From contig JACTMP010000003.1 in assembly GCA_014584575.1 (NCBI GenBank), positions 124,001-188,000 of the forward strand: a DNA stretch of 64,000 nucleotides. The letters are read 5' to 3'. The notes below the pieces were generated by a model. The model saw only the letters and a program-made list of their open reading frames with translations. It ran no database searches and was not told the DNA's origin. This document shows positions 33,043-41,625 of this stretch, piece after piece (the stretch's first letter is position 1; each line of letters starts with the position of its first letter). A program made the position numbers and the translations under genes. The DNA is from Chloroflexota bacterium (GTDB taxonomy: Bacteria > Chloroflexota > Anaerolineae > Promineifilales > Promineifilaceae).

Positions 33043-35844
33043 ATGGCTGAGACGCCGGTTTATACGATTGGGTATGGGGCACGGCCGTTGCCGGACTTCA
33101 TCGCCCTCCTGCAAACGTACCAGATCGCCTACCTGATTGACGTGCGCAGCCAGCCGTATTCCCGGCACAGACCGGAGTTTGGCAAGCAGCCGTTGGCCGA
33201 ACGGGTGCAGGCGCAGGGCATCCGTTACGTTTTCATGGGGCACAATTTAGGCGGTAAACCGGCCGATGAACGTTGTTACTCCGATGGCAAGATTGATTAC
33301 GCCAAACTGGCGCAAATGCCCTTTTACCAGGAAGGCATTGGCCGGGTGCAGCAGGCGTATGCCCAACAGCTTCCCGTGGCCCTGCTGTGTGCCGAAGAAA
33401 AACCGGAGCAGTGCCACCGCGCCCTGCTCATCGGCAAGACCCTGGTAGAAATGGGCATTCCGGTAGCGCATATTGACGAGCACGGCCGTCTGCGCTCCCA
33501 AACCGACATCCTGCCCCAACCCACCCTCTTCACCGACGCCGACCTGTGCCTGAACGCTCGTTGGGATGAATGGGAGGGGCTGGAAACCAGCATCCCTCTG
33601 GATGAATGGTACGACGCGCCCACAGAAGCAAACATCTCCGCCCCACCTGCTTTGGCGCTGCCCACCGGCCCGCGGGATCTGGGTATGGCCCGGCATTTGC
33701 TCAAAACCATCTTTGGCTACGACGAATTTCGCCCTTTACAGGCGGACATTATCGAGAATGTACTCAACGGCCGTGACAGTCTGACCATCATGCCCACCGG
33801 CAGCGGTAAATCGTTGTGTTACCAGTTGCCCGCGCTGCTGTTTGACGGCCTGACCGTTGTCGTATCCCCGCTCATTTCGCTGATGGAAGACCAGGTGAGC
33901 CAGTTGCGCGAAGTGGGCGTTCCGGCGGCCTATCTGAACAGCACCCTGCCCCGCCCGCTGTATAACGAGACGATGGAGTGGGTGCGGCACGGCCGTGTTA
34001 AACTGCTCTACGCCGCCCCGGAAACGCTCACCCGACCCGACGTGCTGGCGCTGCTGGCCGAAAGCCAGGTGGCCTGCCTGACCATTGACGAAGCCCACTG
34101 CATCTCCCAATGGGGGCACGATTTCCGCCCCGAATACCGCCAGTTGATTGATATACGCGGGCGGCTGCCGCAGGCGGTGTGCATCGCCCTCACCGCCACC
34201 GCCACGCCCCGTGTGCGCCAGGACATTCTGGCCTCGTTAGGCATCCCCCAGGCGCAGGAATTTATTGCCAGCTTTAACCGGGAAAACCTCTTTCTCTCCG
34301 TCCAGCCCAAGACCGATCTGGCCGGGCAGGTGCTCTCTTTTTTGGAAGACCATCGGGACGAATCGGGCATCATTTATTGCACCACGCGCAAGCAGGTGGA
34401 TTTATTGACCGGTTTGTTGCAGGCAAAGGGGTGGGCGGCACGGCCGTATCATGCCGGACTGGACGACGCCACCCGCTACCAGAATCAACGCGCCTTCATT
34501 CGTGACGATGTGCCCATCATCGTGGCCACCATCGCCTTTGGCATGGGCATCAATAAACCCAACGTGCGCTTCGTGCTGCACGCCGATTTACCCCAGGACG
34601 TGGAAAGTTATTACCAGCAAATTGGCCGCGCCGGGCGCGACGGGCTGCGCGCCGACTGCCTGCTGCTCTACAGCTACGCCGACGTGAGTACCGTCAATTT
34701 TTTCATAGACAAGATGCCCCCGGAATTGCAAAAAGGGGCCTCCTTGCGGCTGGCGGCGATGGTGCAATATGCAGAGGCGGGAGTGTGTCGGCGACGGCCG
34801 TTGCTCACCTACTTTGGCGAACCCTACGAAGCGGAAACGTGCGAAACCTGCGACAATTGCCTGGCCGAAGAGCAGGCACAAGTAGATTTGACCACACCCG
34901 CCCAAAAGTTCCTTTCCTGCATCTACCGCACCGGGCAATTTTTTGGTGTCAATCACATCATTGACGTGCTACGTGGCTCGCGCAACCAAAAGATTTTGCA
35001 GCGCGGCCATGACAAAATTTCCACCTACGGCATTGGCCTGGAGTGGGACAAAGATCAGTGGAAACATCTCTGTACGCAACTCATCCAACAAGGATTGATT
35101 GTGCAGGACTTGGAGCATGGCAGCCTGAAACTCACAGAAGCGGCCTGGCCGGTTTTGCGCGGGCAGGCGCAATTCTTTGGGGTGATGGAGACGGCGCGGG
35201 TGAAAACGGCGGCGGCCCCCACCGAACTCCTCGACTACAACCGGGAACTGTTTGCCCTGCTGCGCCAGAAGCGCAAGGAACTGGCGGATGCCGCCAATGT
35301 CCCCCCCTACGTCATCTTTTCCGACCGCACCCTGGTAGAAATGGCCGCCTTTTACCCGCAGTCGCGGGAATCGCTGGCGCGCATCTACGGCATTGGCCAG
35401 CGCAAGCTGGAGACGTATGCCGATCTGTTCCTGCCGCTCATTCAGGAATTTTGCACCGCGCACAATTTGACGGAAGCTAACATCCCCACCATGCGCCGCG
35501 CCAGCCGCCCCGAAGGCAGCAAACCACCGGGCGCACGGGCACAGATGGCAGTGGAGATGTATGAAAACGGCCGTACCATTCCCGATATTGCTGATGAATT
35601 GGGCATCAAGACCCGCACGGTGTTGGGGTATATGGTGGATGCGGTGCGGGCGGGACGGCCGTTGCCGCCCGACAATTTCCGCGCCCTTTCCACCCTCTCC
35701 CCGGACGAGCAGGCTCGTGTCCTGGCCGTCTTTGCCGAACTTGGCCCCGACTTCCTGCGCCCCGTCTTCGACGCCCTGGGCGAAACCGTCAGCTTTGAAG
35801 AGCTGCACATCCTCCGCCTGGTCTATTTGTGCGAGAAATCGTGA
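33043..35844 (+). CDS. recQ: DUF488-RecQ fusion helicase
   Basis: 3'-5' DNA helicase, 933 residues against about 600 for E. coli RecQ. AAGGA precedes the ATG. Residues 1-140 form a complete DUF488 domain (VYTIGYGARPLPDFIALL, LIDVRSQPYSR, LLCAEEKPEQCHR). Residues about 215-420 hold RecQ helicase lobe one: DEFRPLQADII, Walker A MPTGSGKS (about 250) and DEAHCISQWGHDFRPEYR. Lobe two has QIGRAGRDG. Zinc-binding cysteines are in G-V-C-R-R-R and C-E-T-C-D-N-C (about 581-607). RQC winged helix about 615-720, HRDC about 735-810 (LLRQKRKELADAANVPPYVIFSD), then a C-terminal helix-turn-helix segment (IPDIADELGIKTRTV). All helicase motifs are intact. The added domain is the unusual part. Confidence 0.95.
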   Translation: MAETPVYTIGYGARPLPDFIALLQTYQIAYLIDVRSQPYSRHRPEFGKQPLAERVQAQGIRYVFMGHNLGGKPADERCYSDGKIDYAKLAQMPFYQEGIGRVQQAYAQQLPVALLCAEEKPEQCHRALLIGKTLVEMGIPVAHIDEHGRLRSQTDILPQPTLFTDADLCLNARWDEWEGLETSIPLDEWYDAPTEANISAPPALALPTGPRDLGMARHLLKTIFGYDEFRPLQADIIENVLNGRDSLTIMPTGSGKSLCYQLPALLFDGLTVVVSPLISLMEDQVSQLREVGVPAAYLNSTLPRPLYNETMEWVRHGRVKLLYAAPETLTRPDVLALLAESQVACLTIDEAHCISQWGHDFRPEYRQLIDIRGRLPQAVCIALTATATPRVRQDILASLGIPQAQEFIASFNRENLFLSVQPKTDLAGQVLSFLEDHRDESGIIYCTTRKQVDLLTGLLQAKGWAARPYHAGLDDATRYQNQRAFIRDDVPIIVATIAFGMGINKPNVRFVLHADLPQDVESYYQQIGRAGRDGLRADCLLLYSYADVSTVNFFIDKMPPELQKGASLRLAAMVQYAEAGVCRRRPLLTYFGEPYEAETCETCDNCLAEEQAQVDLTTPAQKFLSCIYRTGQFFGVNHIIDVLRGSRNQKILQRGHDKISTYGIGLEWDKDQWKHLCTQLIQQGLIVQDLEHGSLKLTEAAWPVLRGQAQFFGVMETARVKTAAAPTELLDYNRELFALLRQKRKELADAANVPPYVIFSDRTLVEMAAFYPQSRESLARIYGIGQRKLETYADLFLPLIQEFCTAHNLTEANIPTMRRASRPEGSKPPGARAQMAVEMYENGRTIPDIADELGIKTRTVLGYMVDAVRAGRPLPPDNFRALSTLSPDEQARVLAVFAELGPDFLRPVFDALGETVSFEELHILRLVYLCEKS

Positions 35845-35849
35845 TCGCC

Positions 35850-35880
35850 GACATCCGATTTCTTCAAGAAATCGGATGTC
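35850..35880. repeat. Perfect 15-bp hairpin after recQ
   Basis: GACATCCGATTTCTT, one base, exact complement. Starts six bases after the recQ stop; no T-run follows, so a terminator role is only possible. Confidence 0.6.
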
Positions 35881-35900
35881 TAGTACCCATGATGTGATGG

Positions 35901-36215
35901 TCATTCAGCATCGTCGGGATTCTTCACCCCTGCGGGGTTCAGAATGACAGGTGGGGCGGGTGTGGCGTCCAGGTAGAGGGAGGCGAAAAAATCGAGCAAC
36001 GTGCGGTGGATGAAAACCCAACCACCCCCCACCCGCCGCAGGAAGATGCGACCAACCATACCGTCAAAATAAGCAATGAGACGGCCGTCACGAAATGGAT
36101 ATGGTAAAATTCCTTGCTGAAATAGCCACCAGCGTAACACATAATGCCCTACAACTGCTGTTCCTCCATAGCTTACTAAGCCCAGACCGAACCAAACTAA
36201 TATGCCGATGATCAC
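35901..36215 (-). CDS. Free-standing C-terminal module of a NACHT-type membrane protein
   Basis: 104 residues, GTG start at 36213-36215. One or two N-terminal helices (IIGILVWFGLGLVSYGGTAVVGHYVLRWWLF). Then Q-Q-G-I-L-P-Y-P, D-G-M-V-G-R-I-F-L-R-R-V-G-G-G-W-V-F-I-H-R-T-L-L-D-F-F-A (hyphenated motif). This closely resembles the last about 80 residues of large NACHT NTPases in Cyanobacteria and Chloroflexota, whose tails read I-F-L-x-x-V-G-G-G-Y-x-F-I-H-R-x-L-x-x-x-F-A. Here the NTPase is missing, so it is a remnant or a module on its own. The last 15 residues are encoded by a palindromic stretch (ATTCTTCACCCCTGCGGGG). Confidence 0.55.
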   Translation of the reverse strand: MIIGILVWFGLGLVSYGGTAVVGHYVLRWWLFQQGILPYPFRDGRLIAYFDGMVGRIFLRRVGGGWVFIHRTLLDFFASLYLDATPAPPVILNPAGVKNPDDAE

Positions 36216-36352
36216 CCCTCCGGGTACATGACAATGACGCGGACAATGCCGCCATTGATTTGCGACAACAGAGCCTCACGTTGGGCAGCGGTTTTTGCGT
36301 TAGGGAAACGGCCGTGTCTGGTACAATAGGCATTGACAGAAACGGCCCGCAC
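36212..36352 (-). CDS. Possible 46-residue protein upstream of the NACHT-tail gene
   Basis: GTG at 36350-36352; reads MRAVSVNAYCTRHGRFPN then AKTAAQREALLSQINGG and ends VMYPEG. Its TGA overlaps the GTG of the next gene (GTGA), implying coupling. The open frame continues upstream through hydrophobic codons (F-L-L-T-L-F-A-C-A-G-L-A) without a normal start. It overlaps the upstream region of the plus-strand gene at 36397. Coding is uncertain. Confidence 0.3.
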   Translation of the reverse strand: MRAVSVNAYCTRHGRFPNAKTAAQREALLSQINGGIVRVIVMYPEG

Positions 36353-36396
36353 CGCCAGCCCGGCGCAGGCGAATAGAGTCAGAAGGAAGTTTCACA

Positions 36397-37266
36397 ATGG
36401 AAAATCCAGACCAACGACCGGTACCTGATCTGGCAGCGTTTCTTATGGCGCCAACGGCCGTGGTTGCTCAGGTTGTTCCCCAAAGCGTTATCTTTGCGTC
36501 TGGGGGCACCAGGCGAGCCGCGGCCCTGGCGGGTATTGAGTTTGGCGATGCCTTTGCCCAATGGAACCGCCAGCAGATGTTATCTGCCTGTGAACTCTTT
36601 TTCCGGCAGGGCATCGCCCATCTCATCATGCCTATGGGCAGCCCCAAGATGTTTGCGGAAAAGGGACTGTATGGCCAGCGGCTGGTAGAGTGGCTGGTGT
36701 GGGGGTTGGCGGGGGCGGAATCCGTTGCCCATTACCGGCAGGCGAATTGGCAGGTGCACATGGTAACTGCCAGTGGGCGCTGTCCAGATTTACAGGCTGC
36801 GGCCAAAGAAGTGCTGGCTCAAACAGATGGCGCGACAGGCCCTCATCTCTGGTTTGTGATCACGCCGGATTTTGACGAGATGTGGGAATGGGTGGGGCAG
36901 GCATTTTCTCAGGGCGCCGTAACCCGGCGGCAGGCGGTGCAGGCGCTCTATGGATATGACATTCCGCCGGCGACATTGCTGCTCAGTTTTGGCAAACCCT
37001 TGATCAGCCAGGACGTTTTGCCGCCCCTTTTGTATGAGGAAGTGCAATGTTACTGGACACAACAACCGGGTTACAGCCTGGATGAGGCGTCGCTGCGGCG
37101 GATTATTTATGATTATGCTTTTCTGCGCACGACATGGCGGGCTGATAAAACAAATCGGGCCGAAGAAGCCATTCGCCACCGGGAGATGTGGGAACAAGGG
37201 CCTGTTGTGGGGTTGGGGCAGCACATTGGCCCTTTTTGGTACCCGCTGGGGGAATCACGGCCGTAA
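36397..37266 (+). CDS. Rv3378c-like terpene synthase / prenyl-diphosphate transferase homologue
   Basis: 289 residues, cytosolic, AAGGAA upstream. It resembles, along its whole length, Mycobacterium tuberculosis Rv3378c (tuberculosinyl transferase, a cis-prenyltransferase-like fold) and, by family, the Herpetosiphon O-methylkolavelool synthase. Matching blocks: F-A-S-G-G-T-R-R at 33-40; FFRQGIAHLIMPMGSP; LLLSFGKPLIS; SLRRIIYDYAFLRTTWR; VVGLGQHIGPFWYP. In Rv3378c the first block is F-P-F-D-G-T-R-R with catalytic Asp34; here Gly36 is in that place. No class II (DxDD) diterpene cyclase gene lies in the window, although it accompanies this family in both known pathways. Fold assignment is good; reaction is open. 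Confidence 0.75.
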   Translation: MENPDQRPVPDLAAFLMAPTAVVAQVVPQSVIFASGGTRRAAALAGIEFGDAFAQWNRQQMLSACELFFRQGIAHLIMPMGSPKMFAEKGLYGQRLVEWLVWGLAGAESVAHYRQANWQVHMVTASGRCPDLQAAAKEVLAQTDGATGPHLWFVITPDFDEMWEWVGQAFSQGAVTRRQAVQALYGYDIPPATLLLSFGKPLISQDVLPPLLYEEVQCYWTQQPGYSLDEASLRRIIYDYAFLRTTWRADKTNRAEEAIRHREMWEQGPVVGLGQHIGPFWYPLGESRP

Positions 37267-37727
37267 CACCACAAAAAGCAGGTGATAAACCCACATTTTG
37301 CCACCCGCCGCCCGGCGAGGACCTGACCACAGCCAGCATGAACGGTGGTTGGGACTATATTACTACCATATGATGGCTGACAATCACGCCCTATTCACCT
37401 CTCTAACCCCATCTTCTGTTACTATTGGCGTCACTGGTACTATTCTCATCTCGCACGAAAATTAAAATTTGTATATCTTAACAGTTGCAGAGAACCGCAT
37501 CTTTGACGGAGAAGCGAAGATGGGGTGAAACTGGCAAAGACAACAGCTGCTATTTTGTCAGAAGTGGCCTGATTGAAAAGCATCCCTGGCGGGTTGAAAG
37601 GCGGCCACAGCAAGTATAAAAGCGATAACTTGGGTTCATTGGTAGCAAGCACAAATCACATACCCCATTGCCATTACATCGTCAAAAGCGTGTACCGTCT
37701 TGTTTTGCCCAGAGACCAGAGGTTCCT
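37267..37727. other. Intergenic region before the GAF/PAS cluster
   Basis: 460 bases without a credible gene. A weak promoter-like pair is TTGAAA at 37594-37599 and TATAAA at 37615-37620, but with only 15 bases between. Nothing else stands out. Confidence 0.4.
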
Positions 37728-39113
37728 ATGTATAACCGTATAAAAGGATTGTTAACCCCGCCGGTATTGGTAGACAGCAACCAGATGTTGACGGCCACGT
37801 TGTTGAACACGGCCGTGATCACCATGCTCCTGGTTACTTTCTTGGTACCGTTCCTCATCTCTTTACAGGTGGATTCAAATCGGGATCGGGTGATTTCTTT
37901 AATTTTGGGATGGGCCATGGCGGCCGCCATGGCCGGCTTGTGGTATTTGCTGCGTCGGGGGCGTGTTGTCTTAGTTAGCTACCTTTTCTCGCTCACTTTC
38001 TGGTTTGTGGTCACGGCCGTAACCTTTTTCTTTGGCGGTATCCGCAATACCAGCACCGTCGGCTTTGCGCTGGTCATCATCCTGGCCATCATGTTGTTAC
38101 GCCAGCGAAAAGATGCCATTTTCTTCACCACACTCGTTCTTGTGGCGCTGGTGGCAGCTTACCTGGCTGAACTTCAGGGAATGATTGCCCCACTGCCACA
38201 GCGGGGAGTGGAGAGTATTGACCTGATCATTTATGTTTCCGTTTTTGCCCTTACCGGCTCACTGCTGCATTTTGCCGTGCGCAACCTGAATGATGCCCTG
38301 CAACGGGCGCGGGTCAGCGAACAAGCGGCCGCCCAGGCAAATCAACAGTTGCAACAGTTAAATGTTGACCTGGAAAATCGTGTGGCAGCCCGAACTCAGG
38401 CGATCGTGACCAGCGCGGAAATCAGTCGCACAGTGTCAACCATTCTGGACAAAGATCAGTTGGTCACGGCCGTGGCCCAGGAAATACGCGACGCCTTTAA
38501 TTATTACCAGGTTCACTTCTATTTGTTGAATGAAACGGCGAATATATTGGAACTGGCTGCTGGCGCCGGTCATGCTGGCGTCGAACTGGTTAACCGGCGG
38601 CACAAAGTTCCGGTGGAAAAAGGGCTGGTTGGGCACACAGCCCGGACAAACCAGCCTGTTCTGGCTGCTGATGTGAGTCAGGTGGAGTTCTGGCTGCCAA
38701 ACCCGCTCTTGCCAGATACACAGTCAGAGGTGACAGTGCCGGTAGCGCTCGGCAACAAAGTGTTAGGGGTGCTGGACATTCAACAAAACATCCGCTATGG
38801 GTTGAACCAGAATGATGTTGACCTCTTGCTCTCTATTTCCGGGCAGGTAGCAGTGGCGTTGGAAAATGCGCGGCTGCTGGCAGAGGCGCGGGCGCAGGCT
38901 GAGCAAGAAGTGTTGATTAACCAGATTAGCCAGCAAATCCAAAACGCAGCCACCATGGAACAGGCCATACAAGTGGCAGTGCGCGAGGTGGGCCGGGCCG
39001 TGAATGCCCCGCAGACACGGGTGCGGCTGGTAACAGCCCCTCATAATGGGGGAGAGCAGGCGGACAACGGCCGTGACAACGGCCGTCACCCCCAACCGGA
39101 AGCAGCAGCCTAA
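37728..39113 (+). CDS. Six-helix membrane protein with one GAF domain and half-GAF tail
   Basis: 461 residues from the ATG at 37728 behind AGAGG; a longer reading from 37668 has no site. Residues about 25-185 hold six helices. A coiled coil follows at about 185-220 (Q-L-Q-Q-L-N-V-D-L-E-N-R-V-A-A-R-T-Q-A). A GAF domain runs about 225-385 (SAEISRTVSTILDKDQLV; PNPLLPDTQSEVTVPV; VLGVLDIQ). The tail at about 392-440 (EVLINQISQQIQNAATMEQAIQ, AVREVGRAVNAPQTRVRL) is the first helix and strand of a GAF only. The end has two tandem ACGGCCGT (DNGRDNGR). No output domain. First gene of the cluster; the next starts 39 bases on. Confidence 0.88.
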   Translation: MYNRIKGLLTPPVLVDSNQMLTATLLNTAVITMLLVTFLVPFLISLQVDSNRDRVISLILGWAMAAAMAGLWYLLRRGRVVLVSYLFSLTFWFVVTAVTFFFGGIRNTSTVGFALVIILAIMLLRQRKDAIFFTTLVLVALVAAYLAELQGMIAPLPQRGVESIDLIIYVSVFALTGSLLHFAVRNLNDALQRARVSEQAAAQANQQLQQLNVDLENRVAARTQAIVTSAEISRTVSTILDKDQLVTAVAQEIRDAFNYYQVHFYLLNETANILELAAGAGHAGVELVNRRHKVPVEKGLVGHTARTNQPVLAADVSQVEFWLPNPLLPDTQSEVTVPVALGNKVLGVLDIQQNIRYGLNQNDVDLLLSISGQVAVALENARLLAEARAQAEQEVLINQISQQIQNAATMEQAIQVAVREVGRAVNAPQTRVRLVTAPHNGGEQADNGRDNGRHPQPEAAA

Positions 39114-39152
39114 ACGTGGCCCTGAGCCTTTACTGAATTGGGAGACTGAGGC

Positions 39153-41612
39153 ATGACACATGCGGAAACCATAACACCAGAAGCGCAAGCCGTTCGAAGA
39201 AGAGCTTTGCTGAAGCTATCCATCCTTCTGGTAGCCACGGCGGCTGTGACGGTGTTCTACTTCTTCATAGGGCAACAACAAAATGACCCGAACATTCTGG
39301 TCGTTGCCGGGATGTTGGTCGGGTTTTTCTTGGTGCAGGTCGTAGGCATCTATCTGGCCAGGAAAAATCAGCCGCAACGAGCCATATGGATCGTGTTTGC
39401 GGGCATGATGATCGTCGGGCCGGCCTCGGTTTTGTTTGTTTCGGGATTTGGCCTGGTATTGGCCTTGACCTACCCCATTCTGGCTATTCTCCTGACCGAT
39501 GGTATCTTGCCATCTAAGCAAATCAGCCGCATCATCATTATCGCGGTGGTGGTGGGCGTTTTTGTCCTCCTGTTTGATTTTTATGGGCCGGATACGCGCA
39601 CGGCGCCGCCGATAGTTTTGCAGACCTTCTTGCCAGCGGTGATCGCCATCATCATATTGGTTTACAGCATCTTCATTGTCGTCAACTTCAAAAATTACAG
39701 TATGCGGGCCAAGCTCATCACCGCCACCGCTACGGTGGCCGTGATTTCTGTGGTGGCGGTGACGGCCATTGTTGGCATCACCACCCGTAATGCGCTGGTA
39801 AATCAGGTGGGGGGGAATCTGAAAAGCCTGGCCGAAGCGCAAGGGTTAGCGGTGGGGGAGGTGATGGCCCGCCAGATTAATATCATGGAAACATTGGCGC
39901 TGAACCGGGCGGTGAGCGATGCGGTGAACGCGCGCAACGCCAATTATACCGGGCAGACAGACTCGGAAGTGCAAGCGAATATCCTGCAATTGAACCGCCA
40001 ATGGCGCACTGCCGATTCCACAGACAGGCTGGTTTTGAGCGTCCTCAATAACACAACGTCGCAGCAGTTAGCGACTTTTCAACAGGCATTTCCTGATCAC
40101 AGGCGTATTTTACTCACGGACTCTAAGGGCGCCCTGGTAGCGGCGTCGCAGCGCCCGGATCGATTTGATTTTAGCAACGAGGAGTGGTGGCAAAACGCCT
40201 ACTCATCTGGTTTTGCGGCGGTGCATGTGGGCCAGCCCTATGTAGCCGCAGATCGTGAGGATGTGTTGGTGGATATTGCGGTGCCTGTACGCACCCAGGA
40301 CGCTACGGGCCGTTCCCGCGTTGCCGGGGTGCTGCTGACGTCTTATAGCTTAAACTCGCTGGCGCGTGTTCTACGTGGTGGGGTTGCCGGGGACACGGGC
40401 CACTTTGACCTGTTCTTTCCCGGTTATCGCCAGATTGAAGTGAAGGGTGATAGCGGCGTGTTTCTTGATTTCACCCTACCGGCTGAAGCCAACCTGGTGG
40501 AGAATTTATGGCGCGATGGGGCGCTGTTTGCCAATGATACTTACCATAACGTGCCCAGCCTGGTCAGCCAGAGCCGGGTTAATACACTGGCATATGAGCC
40601 AAAGGTAGATAGCCTGGGCTGGCAGGTGGTAGCCATACAAGATGAGGCAGAAGCGTTACTGCCGGTGGAGCAGCAACTGCGCGCCAATATCCTCTTGGGT
40701 GTGGTTATTGTGCTGTTGGCTTCGGTGACGGCGGCGGTGGTGGCCCAGGCGTTGGCGCGGCCTATTGTGCGGCTGACAAACACGGCCGTGCAGGTGGCCG
40801 AAGGTGATCTCTCTGCCCGGGCCGAGGTAGACAGCCAGGACGAAATTGGCACGCTGGCGGCTACCTTTAACCAGATGACCGAGCAGATGCAAGGCTCGAT
40901 TGTGGATTTGGAAAATCGGGTGGCCGAACGTACCCGCGCGCTCACCACCAGTATCGAGGTTAGCCGCCGGCTATCTACCATCTTGGATCCTGGGCAATTG
41001 GTCAATGAAATTGTGGAGCAGGTGCGGGCCGCGTTTGACTACTATTATGTGCAAATCTATCTGTTGGACGAAGCCAAAACAACGTTGCATATGCGCGGTG
41101 GCACCGGCGAGGCCGGGCAGATCATGTTGGCCCGGCAGCACCAGTTGCCGACGGGGCAGGGGCTGGTGGGGCGCGCGGCTGCTTCCAATACGGCCGTCTT
41201 CATCCCCGACGTTTCGCAGTCAGCCGATTGGAAACCCAACCCACTCCTTCCCGATACCAGGGCTGAGATCGCCGTGCCCATTGCCGTTGGTGATGACGTG
41301 TTAGGCGTGTTGGATGTGCAACACGATGTGAATGGCGGCCTTACAGAAGACGATTTGGGCTTGCTTCAGTCTGTGGCCAGCCAGGTGGCTATCGCCTTCC
41401 GCAATGCCCGCTCGTTTGAAGAAACACGCAAACAGGCTGAACGGGAGAACCGGGTCAACCTCATCAACCAGAAAATCCAGCAAGCGCCCACCATTGAGAG
41501 TGTATTGCAGGTGGCAGCTAAAGAGTTGGGCGATTTTTTGGGTCAACGTCTGCAAATTCAAATTGACCGGCAAACGTTACAAACCGGCAAAAACGGGGAT
41601 CAATCCAAGTAA
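39153..41612 (+). CDS. Membrane CACHE-HAMP-GAF sensor with half-GAF tail, no output domain
   Basis: 819 residues. About 15-175: several helices (LLKLSILLVATAAVTVFYFF and following). About 185-205: a further helix. About 205-505: extracytoplasmic double-CACHE domain (LKSLAEAQGLAVGEVMARQI; VAASQRPDRFDFSNEEWWQNAY; VDIAVPVRTQD), a small-molecule-sensing fold. About 510-530: helix; 531-585 HAMP (RPIVRLTNTAVQVAEGDLSARAEV; EIGTLAATFNQM). About 600-755: GAF (NPLLPDTRAEIAVPIAVGDDVLGVLDVQ). About 767-805: half-GAF tail (LINQKIQQAPTIESVLQVAA). No kinase, GGDEF, EAL or MCP domain. The binding-protein gene begins 13 bases after the stop, its ribosome site overlapping this gene's end. Confidence 0.9.
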   Translation: MTHAETITPEAQAVRRRALLKLSILLVATAAVTVFYFFIGQQQNDPNILVVAGMLVGFFLVQVVGIYLARKNQPQRAIWIVFAGMMIVGPASVLFVSGFGLVLALTYPILAILLTDGILPSKQISRIIIIAVVVGVFVLLFDFYGPDTRTAPPIVLQTFLPAVIAIIILVYSIFIVVNFKNYSMRAKLITATATVAVISVVAVTAIVGITTRNALVNQVGGNLKSLAEAQGLAVGEVMARQINIMETLALNRAVSDAVNARNANYTGQTDSEVQANILQLNRQWRTADSTDRLVLSVLNNTTSQQLATFQQAFPDHRRILLTDSKGALVAASQRPDRFDFSNEEWWQNAYSSGFAAVHVGQPYVAADREDVLVDIAVPVRTQDATGRSRVAGVLLTSYSLNSLARVLRGGVAGDTGHFDLFFPGYRQIEVKGDSGVFLDFTLPAEANLVENLWRDGALFANDTYHNVPSLVSQSRVNTLAYEPKVDSLGWQVVAIQDEAEALLPVEQQLRANILLGVVIVLLASVTAAVVAQALARPIVRLTNTAVQVAEGDLSARAEVDSQDEIGTLAATFNQMTEQMQGSIVDLENRVAERTRALTTSIEVSRRLSTILDPGQLVNEIVEQVRAAFDYYYVQIYLLDEAKTTLHMRGGTGEAGQIMLARQHQLPTGQGLVGRAAASNTAVFIPDVSQSADWKPNPLLPDTRAEIAVPIAVGDDVLGVLDVQHDVNGGLTEDDLGLLQSVASQVAIAFRNARSFEETRKQAERENRVNLINQKIQQAPTIESVLQVAAKELGDFLGQRLQIQIDRQTLQTGKNGDQSK

Positions 41613-41625
41613 GGAGTACACGAAG

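Noticed and set aside
34969-35904. 311-codon minus-strand open frame opposite recQ
   Set aside because: It overlaps RQC and HRDC coding sequence and shows no family features.
36797-37224. Minus-strand open frame opposite the Rv3378c-like gene
   Set aside because: The plus-strand product has extended family similarity and a ribosome site; the antisense frame has neither.
37594-37620. Promoter for the sensor cluster (TTGAAA, TATAAA)
   Set aside because: Spacing of 15 bases is below the normal range; kept only as a remark in the intergenic entry.
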